A stretch of DNA of 35,209 nucleotides, from the IMG/VR virus record IMGVR_UViG_3300025083_003558, positions 1 through 35,209 of that record; one strand, given 5' to 3'. Positions 13,830 to 20,777 of this stretch are shown here, in pieces (the first letter of the stretch is position 1; the number at the start of each line of letters is the position of its first letter). The DNA comes from a virus. Under the pieces are notes generated by a model. It searched no databases, was not told the DNA's origin, and saw only the letters and a list, made by a program, of their open reading frames with translations. The position numbers and the translations under genes were made by a program.

Positions 13830-14135
13830 ATGACTTACAAGAAAGCTGAGAAAATACCATGGCTTGATAGGAATAAGCTTAAAGCTGACATTCAAAGCCT
13901 TGCAGAAGAGATTAGATCAGGTGAAGAAGATGTTATGGAGGATTATGAGCATGCTGTTCAGCAATTTGCTGATATAACTCGTAGTCAAGCACCAGCATCT
14001 GTAACGGATCCCGTTGCTTGGGATGAATTTTGTGAGGATTGGGGTGGAGATCCAGGTGAAACCATACAATATGGTGGAAAAAGACCGATGAATTACCTAG
14101 AAATGGTTAAATGGCGACGCGGATACTGGAGATAG
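13830..14135 (+). CDS. hypothetical acidic protein
   Basis: 101 residues, no family recognised. The N-terminal half is predicted helical and charged; the C-terminal half is rich in tryptophan and aspartate (VAWDEFCEDWGGDPG, then MVKWRRGYWR at the end). No metal-binding or nucleotide-binding motif is visible. It has its own type II promoter with only five bases between the -10 and the ATG, and is followed by another type II promoter, so it is a single-gene unit. Confidence 0.6.
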   Translation: MTYKKAEKIPWLDRNKLKADIQSLAEEIRSGEEDVMEDYEHAVQQFADITRSQAPASVTDPVAWDEFCEDWGGDPGETIQYGGKRPMNYLEMVKWRRGYWR

Positions 14136-14140
14136 TAAAA

Positions 14141-14156
14141 GGAACTCTGTTATAAT
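14141..14156 (+). promoter_or_regulatory. type II promoter, DUF932 gene
   Basis: GGAACT, 4 bases, TATAAT; ATG at 14179. The only type II copy with a sizeable leader (about 15 bases), which holds a purine-rich possible ribosome binding site. Confidence 0.62.
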
Positions 14157-14178
14157 TAAAGAGAAGAAAGACAATATT

Positions 14179-15009
14179 ATGGGATTCATTACAGAAATTA
14201 GCTCACTAGAAGAAATCGACGCATTTAAAGTTGAAAAGGAACCAGTATTTTTCAACGACAATGTTCGAGTACCGGATACATTCTCACTCCGTCGAGTAGA
14301 TGATGGTCGCCATCTTGGTATCGTTGGTAAGAACTACCGACCTATTCAAATGGAAGAAATGATTGATGTTCTTGATAAGGCATCTAATCGAGTTGGAGAT
14401 ATTGAGCACGTTGGTTATACTACATCACGTGGAGGTCGTAAAGTCCTCATTCAATCCAAGTTGGCTGAAGATATTAACATTGAAGGAGATGTTATTGAGC
14501 CATATTTCTATACCGTTATCGATAATACCGGTATGGGATCAAACAAGACCTGTCCATCTACTAAGAGGATTTCTTGTGACAATGCTTTTCATTTGATTAG
14601 AGACGAGTCGACTGCACTAACAAGTCGTCATGCAAGTAACTTTGATGATCGTGTTAACTTAACCATTGATAGCATTGTTGGTTCTATCCGGTCTGCTCGT
14701 AGGTTCAGTGAGACAGTTGTTGATCTCAAGAGTCAAAAGTTTAGTCGTGATCAAATGGTTAAGCTTACTGAGACTCTCCTCCCAGTTAATGAGGATGAAT
14801 CTACAAAGCGTGTGCTTAAGCGTGAGAAACTTGTAGAGTTGTATGAGAGTGGTCTCGGTAATGCAGGTGAAACTAAGTGGGATGCACTTAATGCCCTTAC
14901 TGAGTATGAGTCTCACAATGGAAGGCAGAGTTCTTCTAAGCTTATTCGCAATCTTGTTACTGGAGGTAATCAGCTGTCACAAAGAGGCTTGAAGCTGCTT
15001 GCCGCGTAA
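14179..15009 (+). CDS. DUF932 family protein
   Basis: 276 residues matching the DUF932 phage/plasmid protein family, seen in the early LGIVGKNYRPIQ block, the central PYFYTVIDNTGMGSNKT and KRISCDNAFHL region, and the C-terminal KWDALNALTEYESHN motif that is typical of the family. The biochemical role of DUF932 is not established; members are frequent in phages, plasmids and cyanobacteria and often sit near DNA-processing or anti-restriction genes. No transmembrane segment or signal. It is transcribed from its own type II promoter. Confidence 0.8.
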   Translation: MGFITEISSLEEIDAFKVEKEPVFFNDNVRVPDTFSLRRVDDGRHLGIVGKNYRPIQMEEMIDVLDKASNRVGDIEHVGYTTSRGGRKVLIQSKLAEDINIEGDVIEPYFYTVIDNTGMGSNKTCPSTKRISCDNAFHLIRDESTALTSRHASNFDDRVNLTIDSIVGSIRSARRFSETVVDLKSQKFSRDQMVKLTETLLPVNEDESTKRVLKREKLVELYESGLGNAGETKWDALNALTEYESHNGRQSSSKLIRNLVTGGNQLSQRGLKLLAA

Positions 15010-15010
15010 A

Positions 15011-15026
15011 GGAACTACGTTATAAT
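15011..15026 (+). promoter_or_regulatory. type II promoter, 15033 gene
   Basis: GGAACT, 4 bases, TATAAT, then exactly six bases to the ATG at 15033, which puts the predicted +1 on the A of the start codon. Confidence 0.66.
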
Positions 15027-15032
15027 TTAGGT

Positions 15033-15590
15033 ATGAATATTTTTACAACTAACGATTGCCCCGTTATCTCTGCTCAAGAGATGTGTGATAAACATGTAGT
15101 CAAGATGATTGTTGAGTATGCTCAGCTAATGTCAACTGCTCATCGTGTTCTTGACGGTGAGCAGTATGAAGGTCGTACTAAAGCTAATCGTCGTATTAGG
15201 CGTTGGCTGCACCCAGATAAGAATATGGAAGAGGTTCTTTACAAAGCTTCTCATATCAACCACCCTTCTGGTCTATGGTGTCGCACCACTACTGCTAACT
15301 ATGAGTGGTTGTATAAGCATTTCTTGGCATCATGTAAAGAATATACTCTTCGTTATGGAAAGGTTCATGCTACTGAGACTAAGCTAGCTGAAGTATTCAA
15401 AACTCCGCCTAAGAACCTTCCCAAAGGTAAGCAGACAGAGTTTGCTGTAGCTATTGCTGCTAATCAGACATGTAGAAAGCTTCCTGGTTTCAATAAGCTA
15501 TCTGTTGTAGATAAGTACAAGCAATATATTCGTTGCGATAAGCCTTTTGCTAAATGGACTAAAAGAGATAAGCCTAGTTGGATTTACTAG
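15033..15590 (+). CDS. conserved phage protein of unknown function
   Basis: 185 residues. It matches a family I recognise from many phages, with the opening pattern of a short strand, two prolines/serines and then CDKHVVKMIVEYAQLMSTAHRVLDG (positions about 18-42, quoted here only by its start CDKHVVKM), followed by HINHPSGLWCRTT, NYEWLYKHF and a RYGKVH block. The conserved His/Cys/Trp positions suggest an enzyme, but the activity is unknown to me; some databases place such proteins near pyrimidine-dimer glycosylases, which I cannot confirm. Single-gene unit with a type II promoter. Confidence 0.7.
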   Translation: MNIFTTNDCPVISAQEMCDKHVVKMIVEYAQLMSTAHRVLDGEQYEGRTKANRRIRRWLHPDKNMEEVLYKASHINHPSGLWCRTTTANYEWLYKHFLASCKEYTLRYGKVHATETKLAEVFKTPPKNLPKGKQTEFAVAIAANQTCRKLPGFNKLSVVDKYKQYIRCDKPFAKWTKRDKPSWIY

Positions 15591-15618
15591 TTGATTTAAC
15601 ATTTTAATATACTAATAT
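15591..15618 (+). promoter_or_regulatory. type I promoter for the 15628 gene
   Basis: TTGATT directly after the preceding stop codon, 16 bases, TAATAT; ATG at 15628 after 9 bases. Confidence 0.55.
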
Positions 15619-15627
15619 ACCTTTGCG

Positions 15628-15846
15628 ATGATATCGAAATTAATTACATTGATCACTTTGATCTTTGGACCAGCAACAAACGCACCACCTCTTGGTAGTT
15701 ATGATGTACCACCTGCTACGTCAGGTAAAGGAGCTAAAGCAGTAATTCCAAAAGAGATTACTCCTAACCCTCTTGACTACCCACCAGGAATTGATCCTCC
15801 TTACTACCCACCAGTACCAACACCTCCACGTATTACAGAACTTTAA
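15628..15846 (+). CDS. small proline-rich protein, possibly exported
   Basis: 72 residues, not recognised. The first 14 residues (MISKLITLITLIFG) are hydrophobic after one lysine, which could be a short signal or anchor. The rest is strongly proline-rich, with YPP, DPPYYPP and PTPP runs, and unlikely to fold as a globular domain. It lies immediately upstream of the PEP-CTERM gene, 54 bases apart, and could be a partner in the same surface function. It has a type I promoter. Confidence 0.55.
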   Translation: MISKLITLITLIFGPATNAPPLGSYDVPPATSGKGAKAVIPKEITPNPLDYPPGIDPPYYPPVPTPPRITEL

Positions 15847-15900
15847 ACAATTTTCGGCCCCTGACGAAGACACAAACCAAAAAACAAAAACAAACAAAAA
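15847..15900 (+). promoter_or_regulatory. A/C-rich leader of the PEP-CTERM gene
   Basis: 54 bases with a GC-rich start (around CGGCCCCTGACG) and a final 30 bases of almost only A and C up to the ATG. No Shine-Dalgarno. This composition differs from every other gene start in the window and resembles untranslated leaders I associate with Verrucomicrobiota genes. Confidence 0.4.
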
Positions 15901-16548
15901 ATGAAAGTATTAAAACTACTACTAGCCGGCGCTCTTGCAGCGATTTCCTTCAACGTTCTAAATGCAGCAACTGTTCTCGTCCTTGACCAGCCGCATGTAA
16001 CCTCTGACCCATCTTATGAGATGACTCTTACATTTGAAGAGACTACTCGTGCAAATGAAGTTAAGGTAACATTCAAAGCTGTTAACGTTGGTTCCCATTA
16101 TGTTGATGGTGTTGCTCTTAACCTTCCAGAAGGAATTAACTACCAGCCAATTCAACTTGGTGGTGTTACTGCTGAAGAAGGTTTCTTCCAAGCACCTAAC
16201 ATGCTTAAGCAAAGGGACAACCTCATTGGACCTAATCAAGGTAATCAAGGCATCTTCGATATCGGAGCTGGATTTGCTACCGGTCGTAACAAGCCATCTA
16301 ATGTGCTCTTCACTACTGGTGACTCTGTTTCATTCCTCGTAACCAGCACACAAGGACCTCTTAGTGTAGAAGATCTTGCTGAGACATTCGATACTCCAAC
16401 TGATACTTGGGTCGCAGCTGCATCAGTTGTTACTGCTCCTGGATATTGTGCTTGGTACACCACTGATGGTGGTTCACCAGTTCCTGAGCCTTCATCTGCT
16501 CTCCTCGGACTACTTGGACTTGGGGCACTTGCTCGTCGTAAGCGATAA
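15901..16548 (+). CDS. secreted PEP-CTERM (exosortase-sorted) protein
   Basis: 215 residues. An N-terminal signal peptide (about residues 1-23: two lysines, a leucine/alanine core, LNAA cleavage region) leads to a beta-rich domain of about 165 residues with no recognised family. The last 23 residues are a textbook PEP-CTERM sorting signal: V-PEP-SS at about 194-199, a leucine/glycine hydrophobic stretch (ALLGLLGLGAL), and a terminal ARRKR. Such proteins are exported and then processed by a host exosortase in Gram-negative biofilm-forming bacteria; the form PEPSSALLGLLGLGAL is frequent in Verrucomicrobiota. No exosortase is in the window. The gene has its own A/C-rich leader and a strong terminator, as expected of a cassette taken from a host. 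Confidence 0.88.
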   Translation: MKVLKLLLAGALAAISFNVLNAATVLVLDQPHVTSDPSYEMTLTFEETTRANEVKVTFKAVNVGSHYVDGVALNLPEGINYQPIQLGGVTAEEGFFQAPNMLKQRDNLIGPNQGNQGIFDIGAGFATGRNKPSNVLFTTGDSVSFLVTSTQGPLSVEDLAETFDTPTDTWVAAASVVTAPGYCAWYTTDGGSPVPEPSSALLGLLGLGALARRKR

Positions 16549-16570
16549 TAATAAATAACAATAAACGAAA

Positions 16571-16602
16571 AGAGCCGCTACAATTGTAGCGGCTCTCTTT
16601 TT
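16571..16602. terminator. strong bidirectional terminator
   Basis: A perfect 26-base palindrome (16571-16596, arms AGAGCCGCTACAA and complement) followed by CTTTTT on the plus strand and preceded by an A-rich tract that serves the minus strand. It lies between the convergent PEP-CTERM gene and phoH. Its GC-rich stem contrasts with the AT-rich surroundings. Confidence 0.9.
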
Positions 16603-16610
16603 GTTTAAAT

Positions 16611-17336
16611 CTAACCGAGTCTCTCGCAGATGTATCTTAAGATCTTACTACGAACAATCTCTGAGTTACCAAACTTGAATGTGTAGATACCTTTATCCTC
16701 ACATTCATGGCTATCAAATCTATCAAAGACGTTTTTAAAACCTGATTGCTTAACATCAGATTGCTTTCCATCACCAAGTACAATGTACTTACTATTACGA
16801 CCAAAGCGTGTAAGGATGGTTGTTAGCTCCCCCTTAGTAAGGTTCTGAGCTTCATCAACAATAACGCATGTATTGTTAAATGTAAGACCACGTACAAAGT
16901 TAACAGGTATAGCGTCAATCAATCCTTTAGACTTAAGCATACCACATGTACCTGGACCACATAGCTCAGTTACCTTCTCAATAAGAGGCATCATATATGG
17001 GGAGAATTTATCATCAATCTCACCTGGAAGGGAACCTAAGCTCTTGTCTGCCGACTCAACTACTGATCGGATATAAACAATCTTCTCAACATCCTCGCTT
17101 TTTAGCATTTCAAGAGCGGCATATACAGCAATATATGTCTTAGCAGTTCCAGCAAGACCATCTACAAAAGTCATTTGAGTTGTTGCCTCATGAATTGTTT
17201 CATAGAAGTCACGATGTTTTGGTTTCATATAGAAAGGCTTTCTAATTTTGAAATCCATTAACCATCCTCCATTAAAGATATCTTCACCGATTTCCGGGTC
17301 AATATCCACAGCTTGTTTCTTAGAACGTCTGCTCAT
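16611..17336 (-). CDS. phoH: PhoH-like P-loop ATPase
   Basis: 241 residues. PhoH-family ATPase, common in marine phages, where it is often listed as a phosphate-starvation auxiliary gene although its biochemical job is unclear (an RNA-helicase or nuclease-accessory role is discussed). Walker A GLAGTAKT at residues 60-67 and Walker B VIVDEAQN about 100 residues later, with a downstream LGDGKQSD block, match the family. Only the ATPase domain is present, with no PIN or KH domain. It is convergent with the PEP-CTERM gene and divergent from queE. Confidence 0.92.
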   Translation of the reverse strand: MSRRSKKQAVDIDPEIGEDIFNGGWLMDFKIRKPFYMKPKHRDFYETIHEATTQMTFVDGLAGTAKTYIAVYAALEMLKSEDVEKIVYIRSVVESADKSLGSLPGEIDDKFSPYMMPLIEKVTELCGPGTCGMLKSKGLIDAIPVNFVRGLTFNNTCVIVDEAQNLTKGELTTILTRFGRNSKYIVLGDGKQSDVKQSGFKNVFDRFDSHECEDKGIYTFKFGNSEIVRSKILRYICERLG

Positions 17337-17373
17337 CTATTAATACTTAGTCAACTTGATCGTGTAACCAAGC

Positions 17374-17393
17374 AACTATAAGTGACTATAGTT
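17374..17393. repeat. short inverted repeat in phoH-queE divergent region
   Basis: AACTATA, six bases, TATAGTT, midway between the two divergent genes. It could be an operator acting on both, but 7-base arms in AT-rich DNA may arise by chance. Confidence 0.35.
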
Positions 17394-17405
17394 TGCAGAT
17401 ATCAG

Positions 17406-17433
17406 TTGAATCTACAGAATACTAGGTTATAAT
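17406..17433 (+). promoter_or_regulatory. type I promoter for queE
   Basis: TTGAAT, 16 bases, TATAAT; ATG at 17443 after 9 bases. Confidence 0.68.
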
Positions 17434-17442
17434 ATAGTTGAA

Positions 17443-18201
17443 ATGGACTTAGATAAAGAAACTTTAATCCTGTCTGACGATAAAATCTTCTATACTATTG
17501 AAGGAGAAGGTGAATTCGTTGGTCAGCGATCCCTATTTATGAGGATGGCTATGTGCAACCTAACCTGTATTGGGTTTGCATCTGAAGACTCTCCTCACGG
17601 TTGTGACTCATTTATCTCTTGGAGTGTCAAGAATAAGATGACCTTTAACGAAATCTTTCAGATGATGGAAGATAATAACTGGATTGAGAAACTTGAGAAG
17701 GGTACAATCTGGAAACTAACTGGAGGTGAGCCTCTTATTCAGCAGAAAGCTCTACTCAAGCTTGTTGAAGCCTTTATTGAAAAGTATGGCTTTACTCCTA
17801 AGATTGACTTTGAAACCAATGCTACTCTCATGCCTGACCCACGTTGGAAGGAAGAGTTTGGTGCTACCTTTACTACTTCACCTAAGCTAACTACTAATGG
17901 TGATCCTGAGTCCAAGACTTATAAGCCTGAAGTACTCAGATATCATAAAGAGATTGGTTCAGGCTTTAAGTTTGTTATCAATGACCCTGAAGCAGATATC
18001 AAAGAGATCTGGAGTAAGTATGTTGAAGATGATGAAGGTATCAACGTAAGTCGTGATCGTATTTGGTTCATGCCTGTTGCTGGTTCTCGTAAGGAGCACA
18101 TTGAGAATGCTGCTGCTGTTGTAGAATATGCAAAGTCAATGCACGTTAACTTCTCAGCTCGACTTCACTTGTTAGTTTGGGATATGGCTCTCAAAGTTTA
18201 G
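17443..18201 (+). CDS. queE: QueE-like 7-carboxy-7-deazaguanine synthase (radical SAM)
   Basis: 252 residues. Radical SAM enzyme that contracts 6-carboxytetrahydropterin to 7-carboxy-7-deazaguanine (CDG). FYTIEGEGEFVGQRS at about residues 16-30 is the QueE signature, followed by the cluster cysteines C38, C42 and C54 and by LTGGEPL at about 94-100 (SAM binding). The cysteine spacing is CX3CX11C rather than CX3CX2C, a departure from typical radical SAM enzymes; other QueE subtypes also vary here. TSPK and INDP segments follow in the usual order. Promoter type shared with queD and folE2. Confidence 0.9.
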   Translation: MDLDKETLILSDDKIFYTIEGEGEFVGQRSLFMRMAMCNLTCIGFASEDSPHGCDSFISWSVKNKMTFNEIFQMMEDNNWIEKLEKGTIWKLTGGEPLIQQKALLKLVEAFIEKYGFTPKIDFETNATLMPDPRWKEEFGATFTTSPKLTTNGDPESKTYKPEVLRYHKEIGSGFKFVINDPEADIKEIWSKYVEDDEGINVSRDRIWFMPVAGSRKEHIENAAAVVEYAKSMHVNFSARLHLLVWDMALKV

Positions 18202-18212
18202 TAACTAATAAG

Positions 18213-18240
18213 TTGATAAACAAATTAAACACTTTATAAT
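18213..18240 (+). promoter_or_regulatory. type I promoter for folE2
   Basis: TTGATA, 16 bases, TATAAT; ATG at 18249 after 8 bases. Confidence 0.7.
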
Positions 18241-18248
18241 ATAGTTGT

Positions 18249-19289
18249 ATGTCAGATAACAAAAGTAACTACGAATGGCTCGGTGATGATGAACTCACCG
18301 GCGAAAAAGACGATATTGCTCGTGAGCTCATGGGCAGTGAATATGCTGAAGGTTATATTCCACCTTCACGTGTATATGATGATCAGCTAAAGACTGATAA
18401 GAAGTATATCTCTTCTCTTCCTGATCTTCAGAATGGACCTTCTAGCTTGATTCAAGGCGCTGCTGTACCTATTCAGCAGGTTGGTATTCACAACTTCCGC
18501 CTTCCTCTTACCTATAAGAAGCGTAATGGTGAGACTGTAACTCTTGAGACTTCAGTAACTGGTTCAGTTAGTCTTGAAGCTCATAAGAAGGGTATTAACA
18601 TGTCTCGTGTGATGCGTTCTTTCTACGATCACAAAGACGAAGTATTCTCTATTGATACTATTAAAGACGTTCTTGAGACTTATCGTAAGAACCTTGAGAC
18701 CTTTGACTCTCGTATCATGCTTAAGATTTCCTATCCTATCAAGCAGAAGAGCTTGCGTAGTGGACTTGAAGGCTATCAGTACTATGATGTTGTCTTCGAA
18801 GGTGACCTTACTAAAGAAGGTGAATTCAAGAAGTATATTCACTTTGACTTTGTTTACTCCTCCGCTTGCCCTTGCTCCTTCGAGCTTAGTGAGCATGCTA
18901 ATAAGTATCGTAACCGTGCTACTGTTCCTCACTCTCAGCGCTCTGTTGCTCGTGTAAGTGTTAAGTTTGAAGATATGCTCTGGGTAGAAGATCTTCAAGA
19001 GCTTTGCCTTGCTGCTCTTCAGACTGAGACTCAGGTAATGGTTAAGCGTGAAGACGAGCAAGCCTTTGCTGAGAAGAATGGTTCTTATCTTAAGTTTGTT
19101 GAAGATGCTGTTCGTCTTATGTTCGAAAAGCTTTCTGGTGATCAGCGAATTGTTGACTTTAAAGTCATTGCTTCGCATAACGAATCACTTCACAGTCACA
19201 ATGCTGTATCAGTAATCACTAAGGGTGTACCTGGTGGATTTAGTGCTGGTGTTGCTCGTGACGTATTTGAATCTACAGGGTTGCGTTAA
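18249..19289 (+). CDS. folE2: FolE2-type GTP cyclohydrolase I (type IB)
   Basis: 346 residues. Converts GTP to 7,8-dihydroneopterin triphosphate, the entry to folate and 7-deazaguanines. The family pattern is seen from SLPDLQN (56-62) and QVGIHNFRLPL, through TGSVSLEAHKKGINMSR (104-120), SACPCSFELS with Cys207 and Cys209, PHSQRS (227-232), to FVEDAVR and SLHSHNAV near the C-terminus. This is the zinc- or other-metal-using FolE2 family, not the usual phage FolE. I considered QueF because of length and neighbours, but the CPCS, HSQRS and HSHNA motifs are FolE2. The first 55 residues are an acidic extension. A hairpin terminator follows. Confidence 0.9.
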   Translation: MSDNKSNYEWLGDDELTGEKDDIARELMGSEYAEGYIPPSRVYDDQLKTDKKYISSLPDLQNGPSSLIQGAAVPIQQVGIHNFRLPLTYKKRNGETVTLETSVTGSVSLEAHKKGINMSRVMRSFYDHKDEVFSIDTIKDVLETYRKNLETFDSRIMLKISYPIKQKSLRSGLEGYQYYDVVFEGDLTKEGEFKKYIHFDFVYSSACPCSFELSEHANKYRNRATVPHSQRSVARVSVKFEDMLWVEDLQELCLAALQTETQVMVKREDEQAFAEKNGSYLKFVEDAVRLMFEKLSGDQRIVDFKVIASHNESLHSHNAVSVITKGVPGGFSAGVARDVFESTGLR

Positions 19290-19311
19290 CTCGTAGTTAT
19301 AAAAACATACT

Positions 19312-19344
19312 AGACCCTCTATTGCCTCGTGTGATAGAGGGTCT
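19312..19344 (+). terminator. terminator after folE2
   Basis: Eleven-pair perfect stem AGACCCTCTAT/ATAGAGGGTCT with an 11-base loop, followed by a TCTCTT tract. Confidence 0.75.
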
Positions 19345-19360
19345 TCTCTTGCACTTATAA

Positions 19361-19376
19361 GGAACTAATATATAAT
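19361..19376 (+). promoter_or_regulatory. type II promoter, HNH gene
   Basis: GGAACT, 4 bases, TATAAT, then TAGGT and the ATG at 19382. Lies directly after the folE2 terminator, marking a clean transcription-unit border. Confidence 0.66.
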
Positions 19377-19381
19377 TAGGT

Positions 19382-19987
19382 ATGAGAACAGGACAAGCTC
19401 TAGTACTAAATGCACACTACTTTCCAGTAGGCATTAATTCATACTATAATGTTCTTAGAAACCTTGCAGCAGGTACGCAATCTGCTCTCGATATACATTA
19501 TAAAATAAATGAAGACGGATCTCCTGATTTTGAAAATATTGAGTATTGGAATGTTGTGTCTAGTATTGACGACTGGATGGCTCTCGACGTGCGATCCTTT
19601 GATGGGTCTATTGGTACTACTGGCGGTAGTGTACGGCTTCCTTCTGTAGTTATTTGTAACAAATATAAGCAGATTAGAAATGCTCAAGTTCAATTTCCTA
19701 ATAAGCAAAACATCTATGAACGTGATAACAATACTTGCGTTTATACAGGTAAGAAGCTTAAAGAGTCAGAACTAAGCATTGATCATGTAATACCTAAATC
19801 TAAAGGTGGTCAAAACACTTGGGAGAATCTAGTTACTTGTGATAGACTTCTTAACTCTCTTAAAGGAGATAAGTCTGTAAAAGAAGCAAGACTTAAACTT
19901 AGATACAAACCATTCAGACCAAGTGGTAGCATTTTTAAGTTTAACTACTATAATGAGGAGTGGCATTCATTTGTTGCAAATCTTTAA
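19382..19987 (+). CDS. HNH-family protein
   Basis: 201 residues. An HNH nuclease motif lies at about residues 115-165: CVYTGKKL, then LSIDHVIPKSKGGQNTWENLVTCD, then LLNSLKGDKS. The catalytic DH, the asparagine and the final N are present, but the zinc-binding CxxC pairs usual in this subgroup are reduced to single cysteines (CVYT, CDRL), so metal binding must differ or be lost. The N-terminal 110 residues have no recognised fold. It may be a homing-type or DNA-processing nuclease. Single-gene unit with a type II promoter. Confidence 0.75.
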   Translation: MRTGQALVLNAHYFPVGINSYYNVLRNLAAGTQSALDIHYKINEDGSPDFENIEYWNVVSSIDDWMALDVRSFDGSIGTTGGSVRLPSVVICNKYKQIRNAQVQFPNKQNIYERDNNTCVYTGKKLKESELSIDHVIPKSKGGQNTWENLVTCDRLLNSLKGDKSVKEARLKLRYKPFRPSGSIFKFNYYNEEWHSFVANL

Positions 19988-19995
19988 ACACTAAT

Positions 19996-20001
19996 TAAAT
20001 A
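19996..20001 (+). promoter_or_regulatory. late promoter for the P-loop kinase gene
   Basis: TAAATA eight bases before the ATG at 20010. Confidence 0.5.
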
Positions 20002-20009
20002 TAAACGTT

Positions 20010-20777
20010 ATGCGCATTGCTTTTTCAGGTACAGCTAATTCAGGTAAGTCAACTCTCGTTAAGTCTTTTCTCTACACCTGGAAAGATTATAAAACACCAT
20101 CAAAAACATATCGCGATGTTCTTGAGGAAAAGGGTTTAGAGCACTCAACTAAGACTACTGTTGAGACTCAGACTGCCGTACTTGATCATTTGATCGATAC
20201 TATTCAAGGCAAGACTCTTAAGGATAAGTATGTCTATGATCGTTGCCCTCTTGATGCTGTAGCTTATACAATGTGGGCTAATGGTAAGGGTATTGAAGGC
20301 TTTACTGATGAGTTTACTGAGAAGCAAATCTCAATGTCTCGTGAGTCACTTCGCTCTCTTGATATTATCTTCATGACTCGTTTCAATGAGCAGACCATGA
20401 AGGTTGAAGATGATGGTACACGTGATGCTAATCTTGAGTTCATTAAGGAGATGGACAACATCTTCTACTCACTCTACATGCAGTATATGGTTCATGCTGA
20501 TGCTGATGTATTCTACCCTAAAGGTGATTCACCTTGTTTGATTCTACTTCCAGATGCTCCACAAGCTCGTATTGATCTTGTTCAAGAGTATGTTACTCCA
20601 GAAGGTACAATGTATGGTGAAGAAGAGTCTATTCTCAATCCTGATAATATTGAGCAGTTGGAGACTCTTGTTGCTGCTCAAGCTGATGCACTTGAATCTG
20701 AAAAGAAGCAGGAAGAGCTAATGAAGCAATTTGGTATTGAGCCTGAGCCTAAATTTGATCCTTATAAGATCAATTAG
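20010..20777 (+). CDS. P-loop nucleoside/nucleotide kinase-like ATPase (AAA_28/NadR type)
   Basis: 255 residues. Walker A GTANSGKST at residues 7-15, followed at about 70-76 by YVYDRCPLDAVAY, the DRxPxD lid/Walker B pattern of NadR-like and thymidylate-kinase-like enzymes, and a FMTRFNE strand. This suggests phosphorylation of a nucleoside, nucleotide or NAD precursor, but substrate residues cannot be assigned. The last 60 residues form an acidic glutamate/glutamine-rich tail. It ends in a 4-base convergent overlap with the tail-fibre-like gene on the other strand. A late-type promoter is unexpected for a kinase and may hint at a virion or late role. Confidence 0.7.
   Translation: MRIAFSGTANSGKSTLVKSFLYTWKDYKTPSKTYRDVLEEKGLEHSTKTTVETQTAVLDHLIDTIQGKTLKDKYVYDRCPLDAVAYTMWANGKGIEGFTDEFTEKQISMSRESLRSLDIIFMTRFNEQTMKVEDDGTRDANLEFIKEMDNIFYSLYMQYMVHADADVFYPKGDSPCLILLPDAPQARIDLVQEYVTPEGTMYGEEESILNPDNIEQLETLVAAQADALESEKKQEELMKQFGIEPEPKFDPYKIN

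Noticed and set aside
17340-17345. TATTAA as a -10 box for phoH
   Set aside because: It lies only three bases from the ATG, so +1 would fall inside the gene; no better promoter could be chosen with confidence.
18249-19289. QueF (nitrile oxidoreductase) for the 346-residue gene next to queE
   Set aside because: The motifs CPCS, HSQRS and HSHNA and the FVEDAVR block belong to FolE2, and QueF signatures were not found.
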